A stretch of 64,000 nucleotides of DNA, taken from the NCBI RefSeq assembly GCF_019049255.1, contig NZ_JAGMUJ010000161.1:425640-489639 (forward strand), in the 5' to 3' direction. The notes beneath the pieces are model-generated. The model saw nothing but the letters and a program-made list of their open reading frames with translations. It ran no database searches and was not told the origin of the DNA. Every line of letters begins with the position of its first letter. Position 1 is the first letter of the stretch. This DNA comes from Streptomyces sp. AC558_RSS880. GTDB taxonomy: Bacteria > Actinomycetota > Actinomycetes > Streptomycetales > Streptomycetaceae. The translations under genes were made by a program, and so were the position numbers. This document shows positions 48,786-57,677 of this stretch, in pieces.

Positions 48786-50195
48786 ATGTTCCAGAACGCC
48801 GACGACGCCAAGAAGTACCTCGCGGACGAGGACGTCAAGTTCATCGACGTCCGGTTCTGCGACCTCCCGGGTGTGATGCAGCACGTCACGATCCCTGCCG
48901 AGGCGTTCGACCCGGACGAGGAGCTGGCGTTCGACGGATCGTCGATCCGTGGCTTCCAGGCCATCCACGAGTCCGACATGTCGCTGCGCGCGGACCTGTC
49001 GACCGCCCGGGTCGACCCGTTCCGCCGTGACAAGACGCTGAACATCAACTTCTTCATCCACGACCCGATCACGGGCGAGCAGTACTCCCGCGACCCGCGC
49101 AACGTGGCCAAGAAGGCCGAGGCGTACCTGGCCTCCACCGGGATCGCGGACACCGCGTACTTCGGTCCCGAGGCCGAGTTCTACGTCTTCGACAGCGTGC
49201 GCTTCAAGACGTCCGAGAACGAGTCCTTCTACCACATCGACTCCGAGGCGGGCGCCTGGAACACCGGTGCGCTGGAGGACAACCGCGGTTACAAGGTCCG
49301 CTACAAGGGCGGCTACTTCCCGGTCCCGCCGGTCGACCACTTCGCCGACCTGCGCGCCGAGATGTCCCTGGAGCTGGCCAAGGCCGGCCTGAAGGTCGAG
49401 CGCCAGCACCACGAGGTGGGCACCGCCGGCCAGGCCGAGATCAACTACCGGTTCAACACCCTGCTCGCCGCCGCCGACGACCTGCAGCTCTTCAAGTACA
49501 TCGTGAAGAACGTCGCCTGGCGCAACGGCAAGACCGCGACCTTCATGCCGAAGCCGATCTTCGGTGACAACGGCTCGGGCATGCACGTCCACCAGTCGCT
49601 GTGGGCGGGCGGCGAGCCGCTCTTCTACGACGAGCAGGGCTACGCCGGCCTGTCGGACACCGCCCGCTACTACATCGGCGGCATCCTCAAGCACGCGCCG
49701 TCGCTGCTGGCCTTCACCAACCCGACGGTGAACTCGTACCACCGCCTGGTGCCGGGCTTCGAGGCCCCGGTGAACCTGGTGTACTCGCAGCGCAACCGCT
49801 CCGCCGCGATGCGCATCCCGATCACCGGCTCCAACCCGAAGGCCAAGCGCGTCGAGTTCCGCGCCCCGGACGCCTCCGGCAACCCGTACCTGGCCTTCTC
49901 GGCCCTGCTGCTCGCGGGCCTGGACGGCATCAAGAACAAGATCGAGCCGGCCGAGCCGATCGACAAGGACCTCTACGAGCTGGCTCCCGAGGAGCACGCG
50001 AACGTGGCCCAGGTCCCGACCTCCCTCGGCGCGGTCCTCGACCGCCTCGAGGCCGACCACGAGTTCCTCCTCCAGGGCGACGTCTTCACGCCGGACCTGA
50101 TCGAGACGTGGATCGACTTCAAGCGCGCCAACGAGATCGCCCCGCTGCAGCTGCGCCCGCACCCGCACGAGTTCGAGCTCTACTTCGACGTGTGA
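48786..50195 (+). CDS. glnA: Glutamine synthetase type I
   Basis: GSI makes glutamine from glutamate, ammonium and ATP as a dodecamer. The protein has 469 residues. Signatures are the beta-Grasp FDGSSIRGF, the ATP-binding GSGMHVHQSLW, KTATFMPKP, the glutamate loop NRSAAMRIP and the adenylylation site Tyr397 in DKDLYELAPEE, which implies control by GlnE adenylyltransferase (not in the window). The ATG at 48786 follows GGAGGAG. GlnR boxes lie 100-135 bases upstream. Confidence 0.98.
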   Translation: MFQNADDAKKYLADEDVKFIDVRFCDLPGVMQHVTIPAEAFDPDEELAFDGSSIRGFQAIHESDMSLRADLSTARVDPFRRDKTLNINFFIHDPITGEQYSRDPRNVAKKAEAYLASTGIADTAYFGPEAEFYVFDSVRFKTSENESFYHIDSEAGAWNTGALEDNRGYKVRYKGGYFPVPPVDHFADLRAEMSLELAKAGLKVERQHHEVGTAGQAEINYRFNTLLAAADDLQLFKYIVKNVAWRNGKTATFMPKPIFGDNGSGMHVHQSLWAGGEPLFYDEQGYAGLSDTARYYIGGILKHAPSLLAFTNPTVNSYHRLVPGFEAPVNLVYSQRNRSAAMRIPITGSNPKAKRVEFRAPDASGNPYLAFSALLLAGLDGIKNKIEPAEPIDKDLYELAPEEHANVAQVPTSLGAVLDRLEADHEFLLQGDVFTPDLIETWIDFKRANEIAPLQLRPHPHEFELYFDV

Positions 50196-50202
50196 TCGGG
50201 CC

Positions 50203-50243
50203 ACGGCGCCCCGCCCCCGGTTCCTCCGGGGGCGGGGCGCCGT
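50203..50243 (+). terminator. glnA terminator
   Basis: A perfect 18-bp stem with a five-base loop (TTCCT) begins seven bases after the glnA stop. Confidence 0.88.
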
Positions 50244-50325
50244 CGTGTGTCCGGAAAGCTTCCCTCTCCGTACCCGGAGGGGGGATCCTTGGTCCGACAC
50301 CGTTGTTCGAGAGAAGGTCACGGGG

Positions 50326-50583
50326 ATGTCCGAAAGGGACGACGAGGAGCGGGAGTTCGACATCAAGTGGGCGGACGGCGCCACGCACAAGGAGCCGTCG
50401 GCGCGGGCCCGGATGCTCGCCGCGCGCTGGAAGGACAACCCGCCCGGACCGGTCCCGTTCCGCGGTGAACCGGAGTACCGGGGATCGTCGGGCCGCTCGT
50501 CGTGGGTGTCGACGGCCGTCGTGCTCGGGTGTGTCGTCGCGGTGATCGTGCTGCTCGGCTACGTCAACTTCCGCCCGTACTGA
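50326..50583 (+). CDS. Small membrane protein
   Basis: The protein has 85 residues: an acidic N-terminus (MSERDDEEREFDIKWADGATHKEPSARARMLAARWKDNPPG region) and one C-terminal membrane segment (WVSTAVVLGCVVAVIVLLGYVNF). It should be tail-anchored in the membrane with the bulk in the cytosol. ATG at 50326 follows GAAGG. I remember similar hypothetical proteins beside glnA in other Streptomyces but no function. Confidence 0.8.
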   Translation: MSERDDEEREFDIKWADGATHKEPSARARMLAARWKDNPPGPVPFRGEPEYRGSSGRSSWVSTAVVLGCVVAVIVLLGYVNFRPY

Positions 50584-50629
50584 TCCCGGCGACGCGGCGT
50601 GCCCGCCAGGCTCCGGCCCGCGTCTCGGG

Positions 50630-53188
50630 CTAGTCGGTCTGGGCGACGGCGACCGTCGGCGAGGTGCGGGAGGCCCGGAGGGCGGGCATCATGCCCGCGG
50701 CGGCGGTCACCAGGACGAGGGCGGTGAAGACCGCCGCGAGTTCCCCGGCCGGCACGCTGAACGGGGCGTCCGCCCGGGTGACACGGACCACCAGCCAGGA
50801 GTACGGCAGCCCGAGGGCCAGACCGAGGATCCCGCCCAGTACGCCGTAGAGCGCGCATTCCACCGTGACCATGCGGTGCACGGCCGTTCCACCGAGGCCC
50901 AGGGCCCGCAGCAGCCCGAACTCACGCTTGCGCTCGACGACGGTGAGACTCGCCGTGGTCGCGACTCCGGCGACCGCCACCAGGACGGTCAGCCCCAGCA
51001 GCATGATCACTGTCGTGGCCGTCGTCCGCAGGTCCTCCGACTCGCCGGCCTGTCCGGCCGAGTCCTCGGCGACGACGCGGCCGTCGCCGCGCTCCGGGCC
51101 GGTCAAGGTGTCGGTGATGGCCCGCTGTGCGCTTGTCCGCCCCTGAGCGCCGTCTTCCGCGGCGTCGGCGGTGACCACGGTGGGCGCGGCGTCCGCTCCC
51201 ATCCGGGTGAGATCGGCGGCGGGGACGAAGAACTGTCCTCCCCAGGGGCCGGCTCCGGTCAGCGTCGCCGCCACGGTGAGCTCGACGGGGCGGCCCTCGA
51301 ACTTCAGCGTCACGCGGTCGCCGGCCTGGACGCCGAGCCGATGGGCACGGTCGGCGTCCACGACGACGTGGGCGGGGCCGAGGTCGTCGAGGGAGCCGGT
51401 GCGGGTGGTCAGGCTCACTCCGGAGCGGACGGCGCCGAGGTCGAGGTCGGAGATCGTCGCGCTGTAGGTGCCTTCGGTGACCTCCGCCGTGCGGAAGGCG
51501 GTCACGTCGGCCAGGCCGGGGTGGGAGGCCAGATCGGCGGCCAGCGACCTGTCCAGCGTCTCGCTGTCCCTCGGGTACAGGCGGAAGTCGGCGGGTGCCT
51601 CCACCGCCTGCCGGTACCGCTCGTAGGCGTCCAGGGAGGCGAGGCAGGTCAGCGTCGAGCCGACCAGGCAGGCGCCGAGGGCCACGACGACCGAGACCGA
51701 GGCCGCTCGGCGCGGCGCACCCCCGACACCCGCCACCGCGAGGCGGCCGGCCGCACCGGTGCGGCGCAGGGGCACGGCGACGGCCGACAGCACCGGCCGG
51801 ACCGCATGGGGGCCGAGGGCGATCAGGGCCAGGAAGGCCAGCCCGCCCGAGAGGACCACGACGGTCAGTGCCGTGAACCGGTCGTACTCCGTGTCGCCCG
51901 GCTGGGGCAGCCCGTCGTACTGCTGCCAGGCGAGGAACGCGGCGGCCGCCGCGCACAGCAGGCCCAGCAGGGTCCGGCCGATGCCGCTCACCGTGCTCTC
52001 CTCGGACGCCGCGGTGCGCAGGGCTTGCAGCGGGGAGACCCGGGAGGCGCTCAGGGACGGGGCCAGGACCGCCAGGACGGCCAGCAGACCGGTGCCGAGC
52101 ACGGTGAGAGCGGCCTCCGTCAGCGGGACCTGGGAGGCGGCGGACAGGTCGTGCCCGAACCGCCCGGCGACCGGGGGGACGAACTGCCCGCAGCCCCAGG
52201 CCGCCAGCACACCGATCGCGCCGGCCAGCAGGCCGACCACCGTCCCCTCGACGACGAGCGCGGCGGCGAGCCGTCGCGGGGTCGCCCCGATGGCGCGCAG
52301 CAGCGCCAGCTGGCGTACGCGCCGTGTGAAGACGATGCGGAAGGTGGAGGTCGCGACGAGGACCGCCGCGCCGACGGCGACCGCGAGGAAGACGGTGACC
52401 AGGTCCAGGTTGTCCTGCGCCGCCGCCACCGCCTCGCGGGCCTCCTCGTCCCGCACCTCGTCCCCGGGCCGCACCTCCGCTCCGGGCACCGCCTGCCGGA
52501 TCCGCTCGGTCAGCTCCGCGGAGACGGACGCGGAGGACGCGGTGTCGGTGCGGATGTCGACGCGGGCGTAGCCCGACGCGCCGAGGATCTTCCGGAGCTG
52601 GGGCCCGGGAGCGTACCCGGTGGGCTCCACGTCGTTCGTGGCGGTGCTGCGGACGATGCCGCTGACCTCGACCGTCACCCGTCGGGTGGCTTCGCCGTCG
52701 GGCTGCAGCAGGGTGAGCGACGTTCCCGGAGCGAGATCGTATTCCTCCGCGGCCTGCGTGTTGACGGCGAGCCTGCCCGGGCCGGACGGGTACGTGCCGT
52801 CGAGCAGCCGGACTTCCGCCAGGGCGCCGGTGCCCGGGTCCGCGGACAGACCGAGGTAGCGGTCGACGGCGCTGCCGCCCAGCGGGATGCCGTCGTCGAT
52901 CCGGCCGACGGCCTCGACGACTCCGGGCGTCTTCCGGATCTCACGGAGGCGGGACTCGCCGATGTCCGCCCCCTCGTCGCCGGGCGTGACCACGATCGAC
53001 ACCGCTTCGGGTGTTCCGCGGAACTTCTCGACGGCGGTCGCGGTGAGGATCTGCTGGGTCATGACGGTCCCGAAGACGACGAACGCCGCGATCAGCAGCG
53101 ACAGTCCGGTCGCCATGAACCGTCCGGGCCGTCTCAGGAGTTCCGCCACCTGGGAGCCCAGGACGGTCGCGCGCCACGGATACCTCAT
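50630..53188 (-). CDS. ABC transporter permease, FtsX/MacB type
   Basis: The protein has 852 residues with about ten membrane segments in the duplicated FtsX arrangement: one at residues 25-48 (ATGLSLLIAAFVVFGTVMTQQ), a large extracytoplasmic domain, three segments from about 255 on (FLAVAVGAAVLVATSTF ... LRAIGATPRRLAAALVVEG), then a second such set ending ALVLVTAAAGMMPALRASR. Such permeases are mechanotransmission or antimicrobial-peptide/lipid exporters rather than classical transporters. Its ATG overlaps the ATPase gene's stop (53185-53188), so they form one operon. Confidence 0.93.
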   Translation of the reverse strand: MRYPWRATVLGSQVAELLRRPGRFMATGLSLLIAAFVVFGTVMTQQILTATAVEKFRGTPEAVSIVVTPGDEGADIGESRLREIRKTPGVVEAVGRIDDGIPLGGSAVDRYLGLSADPGTGALAEVRLLDGTYPSGPGRLAVNTQAAEEYDLAPGTSLTLLQPDGEATRRVTVEVSGIVRSTATNDVEPTGYAPGPQLRKILGASGYARVDIRTDTASSASVSAELTERIRQAVPGAEVRPGDEVRDEEAREAVAAAQDNLDLVTVFLAVAVGAAVLVATSTFRIVFTRRVRQLALLRAIGATPRRLAAALVVEGTVVGLLAGAIGVLAAWGCGQFVPPVAGRFGHDLSAASQVPLTEAALTVLGTGLLAVLAVLAPSLSASRVSPLQALRTAASEESTVSGIGRTLLGLLCAAAAAFLAWQQYDGLPQPGDTEYDRFTALTVVVLSGGLAFLALIALGPHAVRPVLSAVAVPLRRTGAAGRLAVAGVGGAPRRAASVSVVVALGACLVGSTLTCLASLDAYERYRQAVEAPADFRLYPRDSETLDRSLAADLASHPGLADVTAFRTAEVTEGTYSATISDLDLGAVRSGVSLTTRTGSLDDLGPAHVVVDADRAHRLGVQAGDRVTLKFEGRPVELTVAATLTGAGPWGGQFFVPAADLTRMGADAAPTVVTADAAEDGAQGRTSAQRAITDTLTGPERGDGRVVAEDSAGQAGESEDLRTTATTVIMLLGLTVLVAVAGVATTASLTVVERKREFGLLRALGLGGTAVHRMVTVECALYGVLGGILGLALGLPYSWLVVRVTRADAPFSVPAGELAAVFTALVLVTAAAGMMPALRASRTSPTVAVAQTD

Positions 53189-53952
53189 CGCCGCCTCCCC
53201 ATGACGTCGGTGGTGAGTGCGGTGGCCCGCCCGGAGGGAGTGGCGTGCTCGTCCTTCACGACGCGTCCGTCCGCGAGGGTCAGCACCCGGTCCGCGTACC
53301 GCGCGGCCGCGGGGTCGTGGGTGACCATCACGACCGTCTGCCCGAGGTCGTCGACGGACCGGCGCAGCATGGTGAGGACTTCGGCGCCGGCCCGGGAGTC
53401 GAGGTTGCCGGTGGGTTCGTCGGCGAAGACCACGGCCGGCCGGGCCACCAGCGCCCGGACCACGGCGACCCGCTGCTGCTGGCCCCCGGACAGTTCGGAC
53501 GGGCGGTGCGAGACCCGGTGGGCGATGCCGAGGACCTCGCAGAGGTGGTCCACCAGCTCGCGGTCAGGGCGCCCGCCGGTCATGGTGACGGGCAGCACGA
53601 TGTTCTCGTAGGCCGTCAGCTGCGGCAGCAGGTTGAACGACTGGAAGACGAACCCGATCCGCTCCCGGCGCACCCGGGTCAGCCGCCGGTCGGACAGTCC
53701 GGTGATCTCCGTCCCGTCCAGGACGATGCTGCCGGAGGTGACGGTGTCGAGTCCGGCGACGCAGTGCATCAGGGTCGACTTGCCCGACCCGGAGGGGCCG
53801 ACGACGGCGGTGAACCGGGCGCGCCGGATGCCGACGGACACCTCGTCGAGGGCCCGTACCTCGGTGGTGCCCTGACGGTAGGTCTTCACCAGGGCGGTGG
53901 CGGTGATGACGTCGTCCGGTGCGCGGTCGCGGGCGGCGGTGTGGACAGCCAT
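53185..53952 (-). CDS. ABC transporter ATP-binding protein (LolD/MacB type)
   Basis: The protein has 255 residues. Walker A is VGPSGSGKSTLMH, the signature is LSGGQQQRVAVVRAL, Walker B is PAVVFADEPTGNLDS and the switch His is in VMVTHDPAA. The GNLD motif after Walker B is typical of the LolD/MacB/FtsE type that pairs with FtsX permeases. The C-terminal tail extends past the domain and its stop overlaps the permease start. The ATG at 53952 starts MAVHTAARDRAPDDVITATALVK region. Confidence 0.94.
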   Translation of the reverse strand: MAVHTAARDRAPDDVITATALVKTYRQGTTEVRALDEVSVGIRRARFTAVVGPSGSGKSTLMHCVAGLDTVTSGSIVLDGTEITGLSDRRLTRVRRERIGFVFQSFNLLPQLTAYENIVLPVTMTGGRPDRELVDHLCEVLGIAHRVSHRPSELSGGQQQRVAVVRALVARPAVVFADEPTGNLDSRAGAEVLTMLRRSVDDLGQTVVMVTHDPAAARYADRVLTLADGRVVKDEHATPSGRATALTTDVMGRRR

Positions 53953-53975
53953 GGGGACGGTTCTCGCGATCCGGG

Positions 53976-54407
53976 TCAGGCGCCGAGCGGCGGCATGGAG
54001 AGGGTGACGCCGGAGTCCGAGCAGTGCCCCTGCGCCTCTTCCTGGAGGTTCTTCACGTCCTTCGCGGACGGCGCTTCGGGGGACTTCTGGGCGGTCGCGA
54101 GCGCCCATCCCTCGTACCGGGAGATCTTGGCTCCGAGGTAGCCGTCCTTCATCTGCGCGCGGCGCTCGTCGCCGGTCTCCTGCCACCACTTCTCCGCGTC
54201 CGGCACGGGGCCGGTGGAGATCTCCTCGGCCTCGGTGATGATGCGCTGCGCCAGCCGGCAGTCCTCGGCGGAGGCCTGGCTGAGCTCGTCGCGGTCCAGC
54301 CACCAGTAGCCCGCCCCGGCGGCCAGGGCCGCGGCGATCACGGCCGCGGCCGCGCCGATGACGAGACGGTTGCGCTTGCGGTTCCGCGTGGTGGGCGTGG
54401 TGTTCAT
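53976..54407 (-). CDS. Membrane-anchored protein of the ABC operon
   Basis: The protein has 143 residues: a basic N-terminus, one membrane segment (LVIGAAAAVIAAALAAGAGYWWL) and an extracytoplasmic domain of about 100 residues with two cysteines (AEDCRLAQR and GHCSDSG) that could form a disulfide. The ATG at 54407 follows GGAGG. It lies 23 bases upstream of the ATPase gene, so it is in the same operon, perhaps as a substrate-binding or signalling partner of the FtsX-type permease. No family recognised. Confidence 0.75.
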   Translation of the reverse strand: MNTTPTTRNRKRNRLVIGAAAAVIAAALAAGAGYWWLDRDELSQASAEDCRLAQRIITEAEEISTGPVPDAEKWWQETGDERRAQMKDGYLGAKISRYEGWALATAQKSPEAPSAKDVKNLQEEAQGHCSDSGVTLSMPPLGA

Positions 54408-54541
54408 CGGGTCCTCCAGAGGTCTTCTCGGCCGCGTTCGGCGACAGTGAGAAGTCTGGAGTTCGGCGGCCCGCCGGACATCGGCCACGGATCCGAGATC
54501 GGAGGCGGCGGATCTGGCACACCGGACGGGGTGATCCCTGC

Positions 54542-54567
54542 GCCCCCGGGGGGCAGACCCCGGGGGC
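54542..54567 (-). terminator. Terminator after the response regulator gene
   Basis: GCCCCCGGGG and CCCCGGGGGC form a 10-bp stem just past the regulator stop at 54580. It suggests that the ABC operon has its own promoter in the remaining 54408-54541 stretch. Confidence 0.65.
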
Positions 54568-54579
54568 ACTTCTGCACCC

Positions 54580-55254
54580 TCAGGGGGAGGGACGGACCAG
54601 TCCGGACTCATAGGCGAACGCGACGGCCTGGGCACGGTCCCGCAGGTGCAGCTTCGCCATGAGGTTGCCCAGGTGCGTCTTCACCGTGGCCCCCGCGACG
54701 TACAGCTCCGCCGCGATCTCGGCGTTGGACAGCCCTCGGGCGACCAGGGCGAGCACGTCCCGCTCGCGCGCGGTCAGGGCGTCCAGCCGTTCGGCCTGTC
54801 CGTTCGCCGGTGCCAGCCGGTCCGAGACCCGGTCCAGGAGCAGCCGGGTGATGCGCGGCGCCACCACCGACTCCCCCGCGGCCAGGACCCGGATGGCGTT
54901 CACGACCTCCGCGGCGGGGGCGTTCTTCAGCAGGAAGCCGCCGGCTCCGGCGCGCAGCGCCGCGAACGCGTCCTCGTCGTTGTCGAAGGTGGTCAGCACC
55001 AGCACCCCGGGCGGGTCGTCCCGCAGCATCAGCTGCTCCGTGGCCTGGATGCCGTCCATGACGGGCATGCGGATGTCCATGATGACGACGTCCGCCTCGA
55101 CCTTGTGCAGCAGGTCGAGGGCGTCCGCCCCGTTCTCCGCCTCCCCGACGACCTCGATGTCGTCCTGACCGGCCAGCACCATGGAGAACCCGGCCCGGAT
55201 CAGCGGCTGGTCGTCCACCACGGCCACCCGGATCGGCCTGTCTGCCTGCGTCAT
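54580..55254 (-). CDS. Two-component response regulator, NarL/LuxR type
   Basis: The protein has 224 residues. Receiver domain: VVDDQ, phospho-acceptor Asp in VVIMDIRMPVMDG, Thr in LVLTTFDNDED, Lys in FLLKNAPAAEV. LuxR helix-turn-helix: LTARERDVLALVARGLSNAEIAAELYVAGATVKTHLGNLMAKLHLRDR. Its ATG overlaps the kinase TGA (TGATG), so the pair is coupled. The ABC transporter genes downstream on the same strand are the likely targets. Confidence 0.95.
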   Translation of the reverse strand: MTQADRPIRVAVVDDQPLIRAGFSMVLAGQDDIEVVGEAENGADALDLLHKVEADVVIMDIRMPVMDGIQATEQLMLRDDPPGVLVLTTFDNDEDAFAALRAGAGGFLLKNAPAAEVVNAIRVLAAGESVVAPRITRLLLDRVSDRLAPANGQAERLDALTARERDVLALVARGLSNAEIAAELYVAGATVKTHLGNLMAKLHLRDRAQAVAFAYESGLVRPSP

Positions 55255-56483
55255 CACTTCTTCCTTGTCGGAATCGAGGCACGTACGTGCCATCCGCTGC
55301 CGAGCCGGGGGCCGGCCTCGAAGGTGCCGCCGGCGAGCTCCACCCGCTCCCGCATCCCCACGAGTCCGTTCCCTCCGGAGCCCCCGACGCCGCGGCCGGC
55401 GAGGGTGCCCGCCCCGTCGTCGGCCACGCTGATCAGCAGTGTGCCCTGCTCCTCGTGGAGCCGGATGTCGACCCCGGCCCCGGCTCCGGCGTGGCGGAGC
55501 ACGTTCGTGAGGCACTCCTGGACGATGCGGAAGGCCGTCATCTCCTCCGCCGGCGCCAGCCGTCCCTCGCCGACCTCGATCGACACCTCCACCGTCAGCC
55601 CGGCGGCCCGTGCGCGTTCGGCGACGACCTCGATCTCGTCGAGGGTGACCAGGCGCCGTGGCGGGCCGCTGTCGGCGGAGTCCGGGTTTCCCTCGCGCAG
55701 CACCCGGACGATGCGGTGCATGTCGTCGATCGCGTCCCGGCCCGTGGCGGCGATCGTCTTCAGCGCGGACCGGGCCATGTCCGGCGACTTCCGCAGCACG
55801 GACTCGGCCCCGTCGGCCTGAAGGATCATCACGGCCAGGCTGTGCGCCACCACGTCGTGCAGTTCACGGGCGATGTCGGCCCGCTCCCGGGCCGCGGCCA
55901 GCCGGACGCGCTGCTCCTGTTCCCGCTGGACGTGCACGGCGCGGTCCGCCTGGCTCTCGGCGTAGAGCCGCCGCGTGTGCAGGACGAAAGCCGTCAGCCA
56001 GACCGTCAGCGTCAGTCCCCAGAAGGTCAGCAGCACCTCGAGATCGGCGAACGGCTCGATACCCAGGGGCGGCATCCCCACCGTTCCGGCCAACGTGGCC
56101 AACAACACCGCGGCGCCCGCGAGATACGGCATCCAGGTGGTCCGGGAATGATGGACGACCGAGATCATGGCGAACAGCACGGCCACGTCGTACGCGGCGG
56201 GCGACGACGCCAGCGGGGTGTCGGGCGCGTCGTCCAGGGCGAACTGGACGACGGTCAGCGCCAGGACGGCCACCATCACCGTGCCGGGGAACCGTCTGCG
56301 GGCCAGCAGGCACAGTGCCATCAGCAAGCCCAGGACCAGGTCGTAGTCCTCGCTGTATTGATTCGCCGCGATCAGGACCCCCAGCGCCATGGCGATGTCG
56401 CAGGCCCGGGCGACGGCGCGGCCGTACCGGCCGGACAGCGTCATCCACGACGACGGGACCGGGACCGTCCTCTCCTCAGTCAA
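55254..56483 (-). CDS. Two-component sensor histidine kinase (HisKA_3 family)
   Basis: The protein has about 409 residues. The N-terminal part has four to five membrane segments (for example LASSPAAYDVAVLFAMISVV). A DHp helix with ADIARELHDVVAHSLAVMILQADG carries the phospho-acceptor His, and the ATPase domain shows VQECLTNVLRHA and VADDGAG / GGNGLVGMRERVELAGG. The start is uncertain: TTG at 56483 follows AAAGG at eight bases; an ATG at 56444 (MTLSGRYG) is an alternative. Kinase, regulator and ABC exporter form a cell-envelope sensing module. Confidence 0.9.
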   Translation of the reverse strand: MTEERTVPVPSSWMTLSGRYGRAVARACDIAMALGVLIAANQYSEDYDLVLGLLMALCLLARRRFPGTVMVAVLALTVVQFALDDAPDTPLASSPAAYDVAVLFAMISVVHHSRTTWMPYLAGAAVLLATLAGTVGMPPLGIEPFADLEVLLTFWGLTLTVWLTAFVLHTRRLYAESQADRAVHVQREQEQRVRLAAARERADIARELHDVVAHSLAVMILQADGAESVLRKSPDMARSALKTIAATGRDAIDDMHRIVRVLREGNPDSADSGPPRRLVTLDEIEVVAERARAAGLTVEVSIEVGEGRLAPAEEMTAFRIVQECLTNVLRHAGAGAGVDIRLHEEQGTLLISVADDGAGTLAGRGVGGSGGNGLVGMRERVELAGGTFEAGPRLGSGWHVRASIPTRKK

Positions 56484-56661
56484 CCGTCGTACCTTTCTCC
56501 TCCGGCAGGGGCGCGACCGCGTGGCCCGCCGGCACAAGTGCCCGCGGGCCGCGGTGACTTCGGGGTGAGGACGGTGTCCTCACCCGCCCATACTGCCTCA
56601 GCGCGCGGCACGGCGGTGCCGGGCACCCCACGCGGGGAGGCGCCCGGCACCGGTCCGCGGC

Positions 56662-56976
56662 TCAGCGGTTGTCACGCATGAACGCGCGCACCATGTGGCA
56701 CGTGGTGTCCGACGGCGGGTGGACGCCGATCAGTGCCGCCGTGGTGCGGATCTTGTCGTTGCGGGCCTGGCCCGGCAGGTAGACGCCGGAGTCGAGCAGG
56801 GCGATGGCGAGCCGCATCGCCTTGAGCCGGCGGTTGTGCGTGATGTACCACTCGCGCGGGCGGCCCGCCGGGAGCGGGCGCTTCTCCACCGGGGCGCAGG
56901 GCAGTTCGAGCAGCACGGGACGCTTCGCGGTGGACTGGGTGGGCAAGGGCTTCGGCTTCAGTGCGGCAGCGGGCAC
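56662..56976 (-). CDS. Conserved hypothetical protein
   Basis: The protein has 104 residues, basic and proline-rich at the start, with a folded C-terminus (REWYITHNRRLKAMRLAIALLDSGVYLPGQARNDKIRTTAALIGVHPPSDTTCHMVRAFMRDN region). The GTG at 56976 is six bases after AGGAGG; the ATG at 56982 directly abuts that site and so is less likely. No domain recognised. It stands alone between the kinase and a divergent ArsC-like gene. Confidence 0.75.
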   Translation of the reverse strand: MPAAALKPKPLPTQSTAKRPVLLELPCAPVEKRPLPAGRPREWYITHNRRLKAMRLAIALLDSGVYLPGQARNDKIRTTAALIGVHPPSDTTCHMVRAFMRDNR

Positions 56977-57208
56977 GGGCATCCTCCTGTCGCGGTCGGG
57001 GCGGCCCGCCGGGATCCCCGACGACCCCGGTACCACCCTCGAACACTGCTTCCAGTTTACTGCCCCCCACTGACAATCAGCAGACCTGAAGGAGCCAATA
57101 AATCCCCTGGTGAGCACCGGTTTTGACAGAGCGCCACACCGGTCCCGGGAGACACGCGCACAAGGGTGGAGAATTCGAACAACGACAGGGCGGCGTACCG
57201 TGGGCGGC

Positions 57209-57568
57209 ATGGAGATCTGGATCAATCCCGCCTGTTCCAAGTGCCGTAGCGCCATCAGCCTGCTCGACGCCGAGGGGGCCGAGTACACCGTCCGCCGGTA
57301 CCTGGAGGACGTGCCGAGCGAGGACGAGATCCGGGCGGTGCTGGAGCGGCTCGGGCTGGAGCCGTGGGACATCACCCGGACCCAGGAGGCCGTCGCGACG
57401 GAGCTGGGGATCGAGGAGTGGGCGCGGGACGCCGGCACGCGGGACCGCTGGATCGCGGCGCTCGCCTCGCATCCCAAGCTGATCCAGCGGCCGATCATCA
57501 CGGCGGACGACGGTACGGCGGTCGTGGGCCGCACGGAGGACGCCGTACGGGACGCCCTCTCCCGCTGA
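57209..57568 (+). CDS. ArsC/Spx-family reductase-like protein
   Basis: The protein has 119 residues with the thioredoxin-like ArsC fold. The catalytic Cys lies in INPACSKCRSAI, followed by the family pattern YLEDVPSEDEIRAVLERLGLEPWDITRTQE and the cis-Pro segment HPKLIQRPIITADDGTAVVGR. The C-x-x-C arrangement suggests a thiol reductase rather than Spx regulation. Arsenate as substrate is not certain, since no other ars gene is near. The ATG at 57209 lies seven bases after TACCGT, so the mRNA may be leaderless. Confidence 0.88.
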   Translation: MEIWINPACSKCRSAISLLDAEGAEYTVRRYLEDVPSEDEIRAVLERLGLEPWDITRTQEAVATELGIEEWARDAGTRDRWIAALASHPKLIQRPIITADDGTAVVGRTEDAVRDALSR

Positions 57569-57677
57569 CAGCCGTGTGACGCAGGCCACTTCGGCGAGTT
57601 GACCCGACCGCTGAGCAACTCTGTTCGGTATCTCGTACATAGCGGCGTACGCTCCCCTACCTCTTCAGGAGGCGCGC

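Noticed and set aside
54436..54468. Direct repeat GTTCGGCG twice before the ABC operon
   Set aside because: Eight-base GC-rich direct repeats are common by chance here and the spacing does not fit a standard regulator site.
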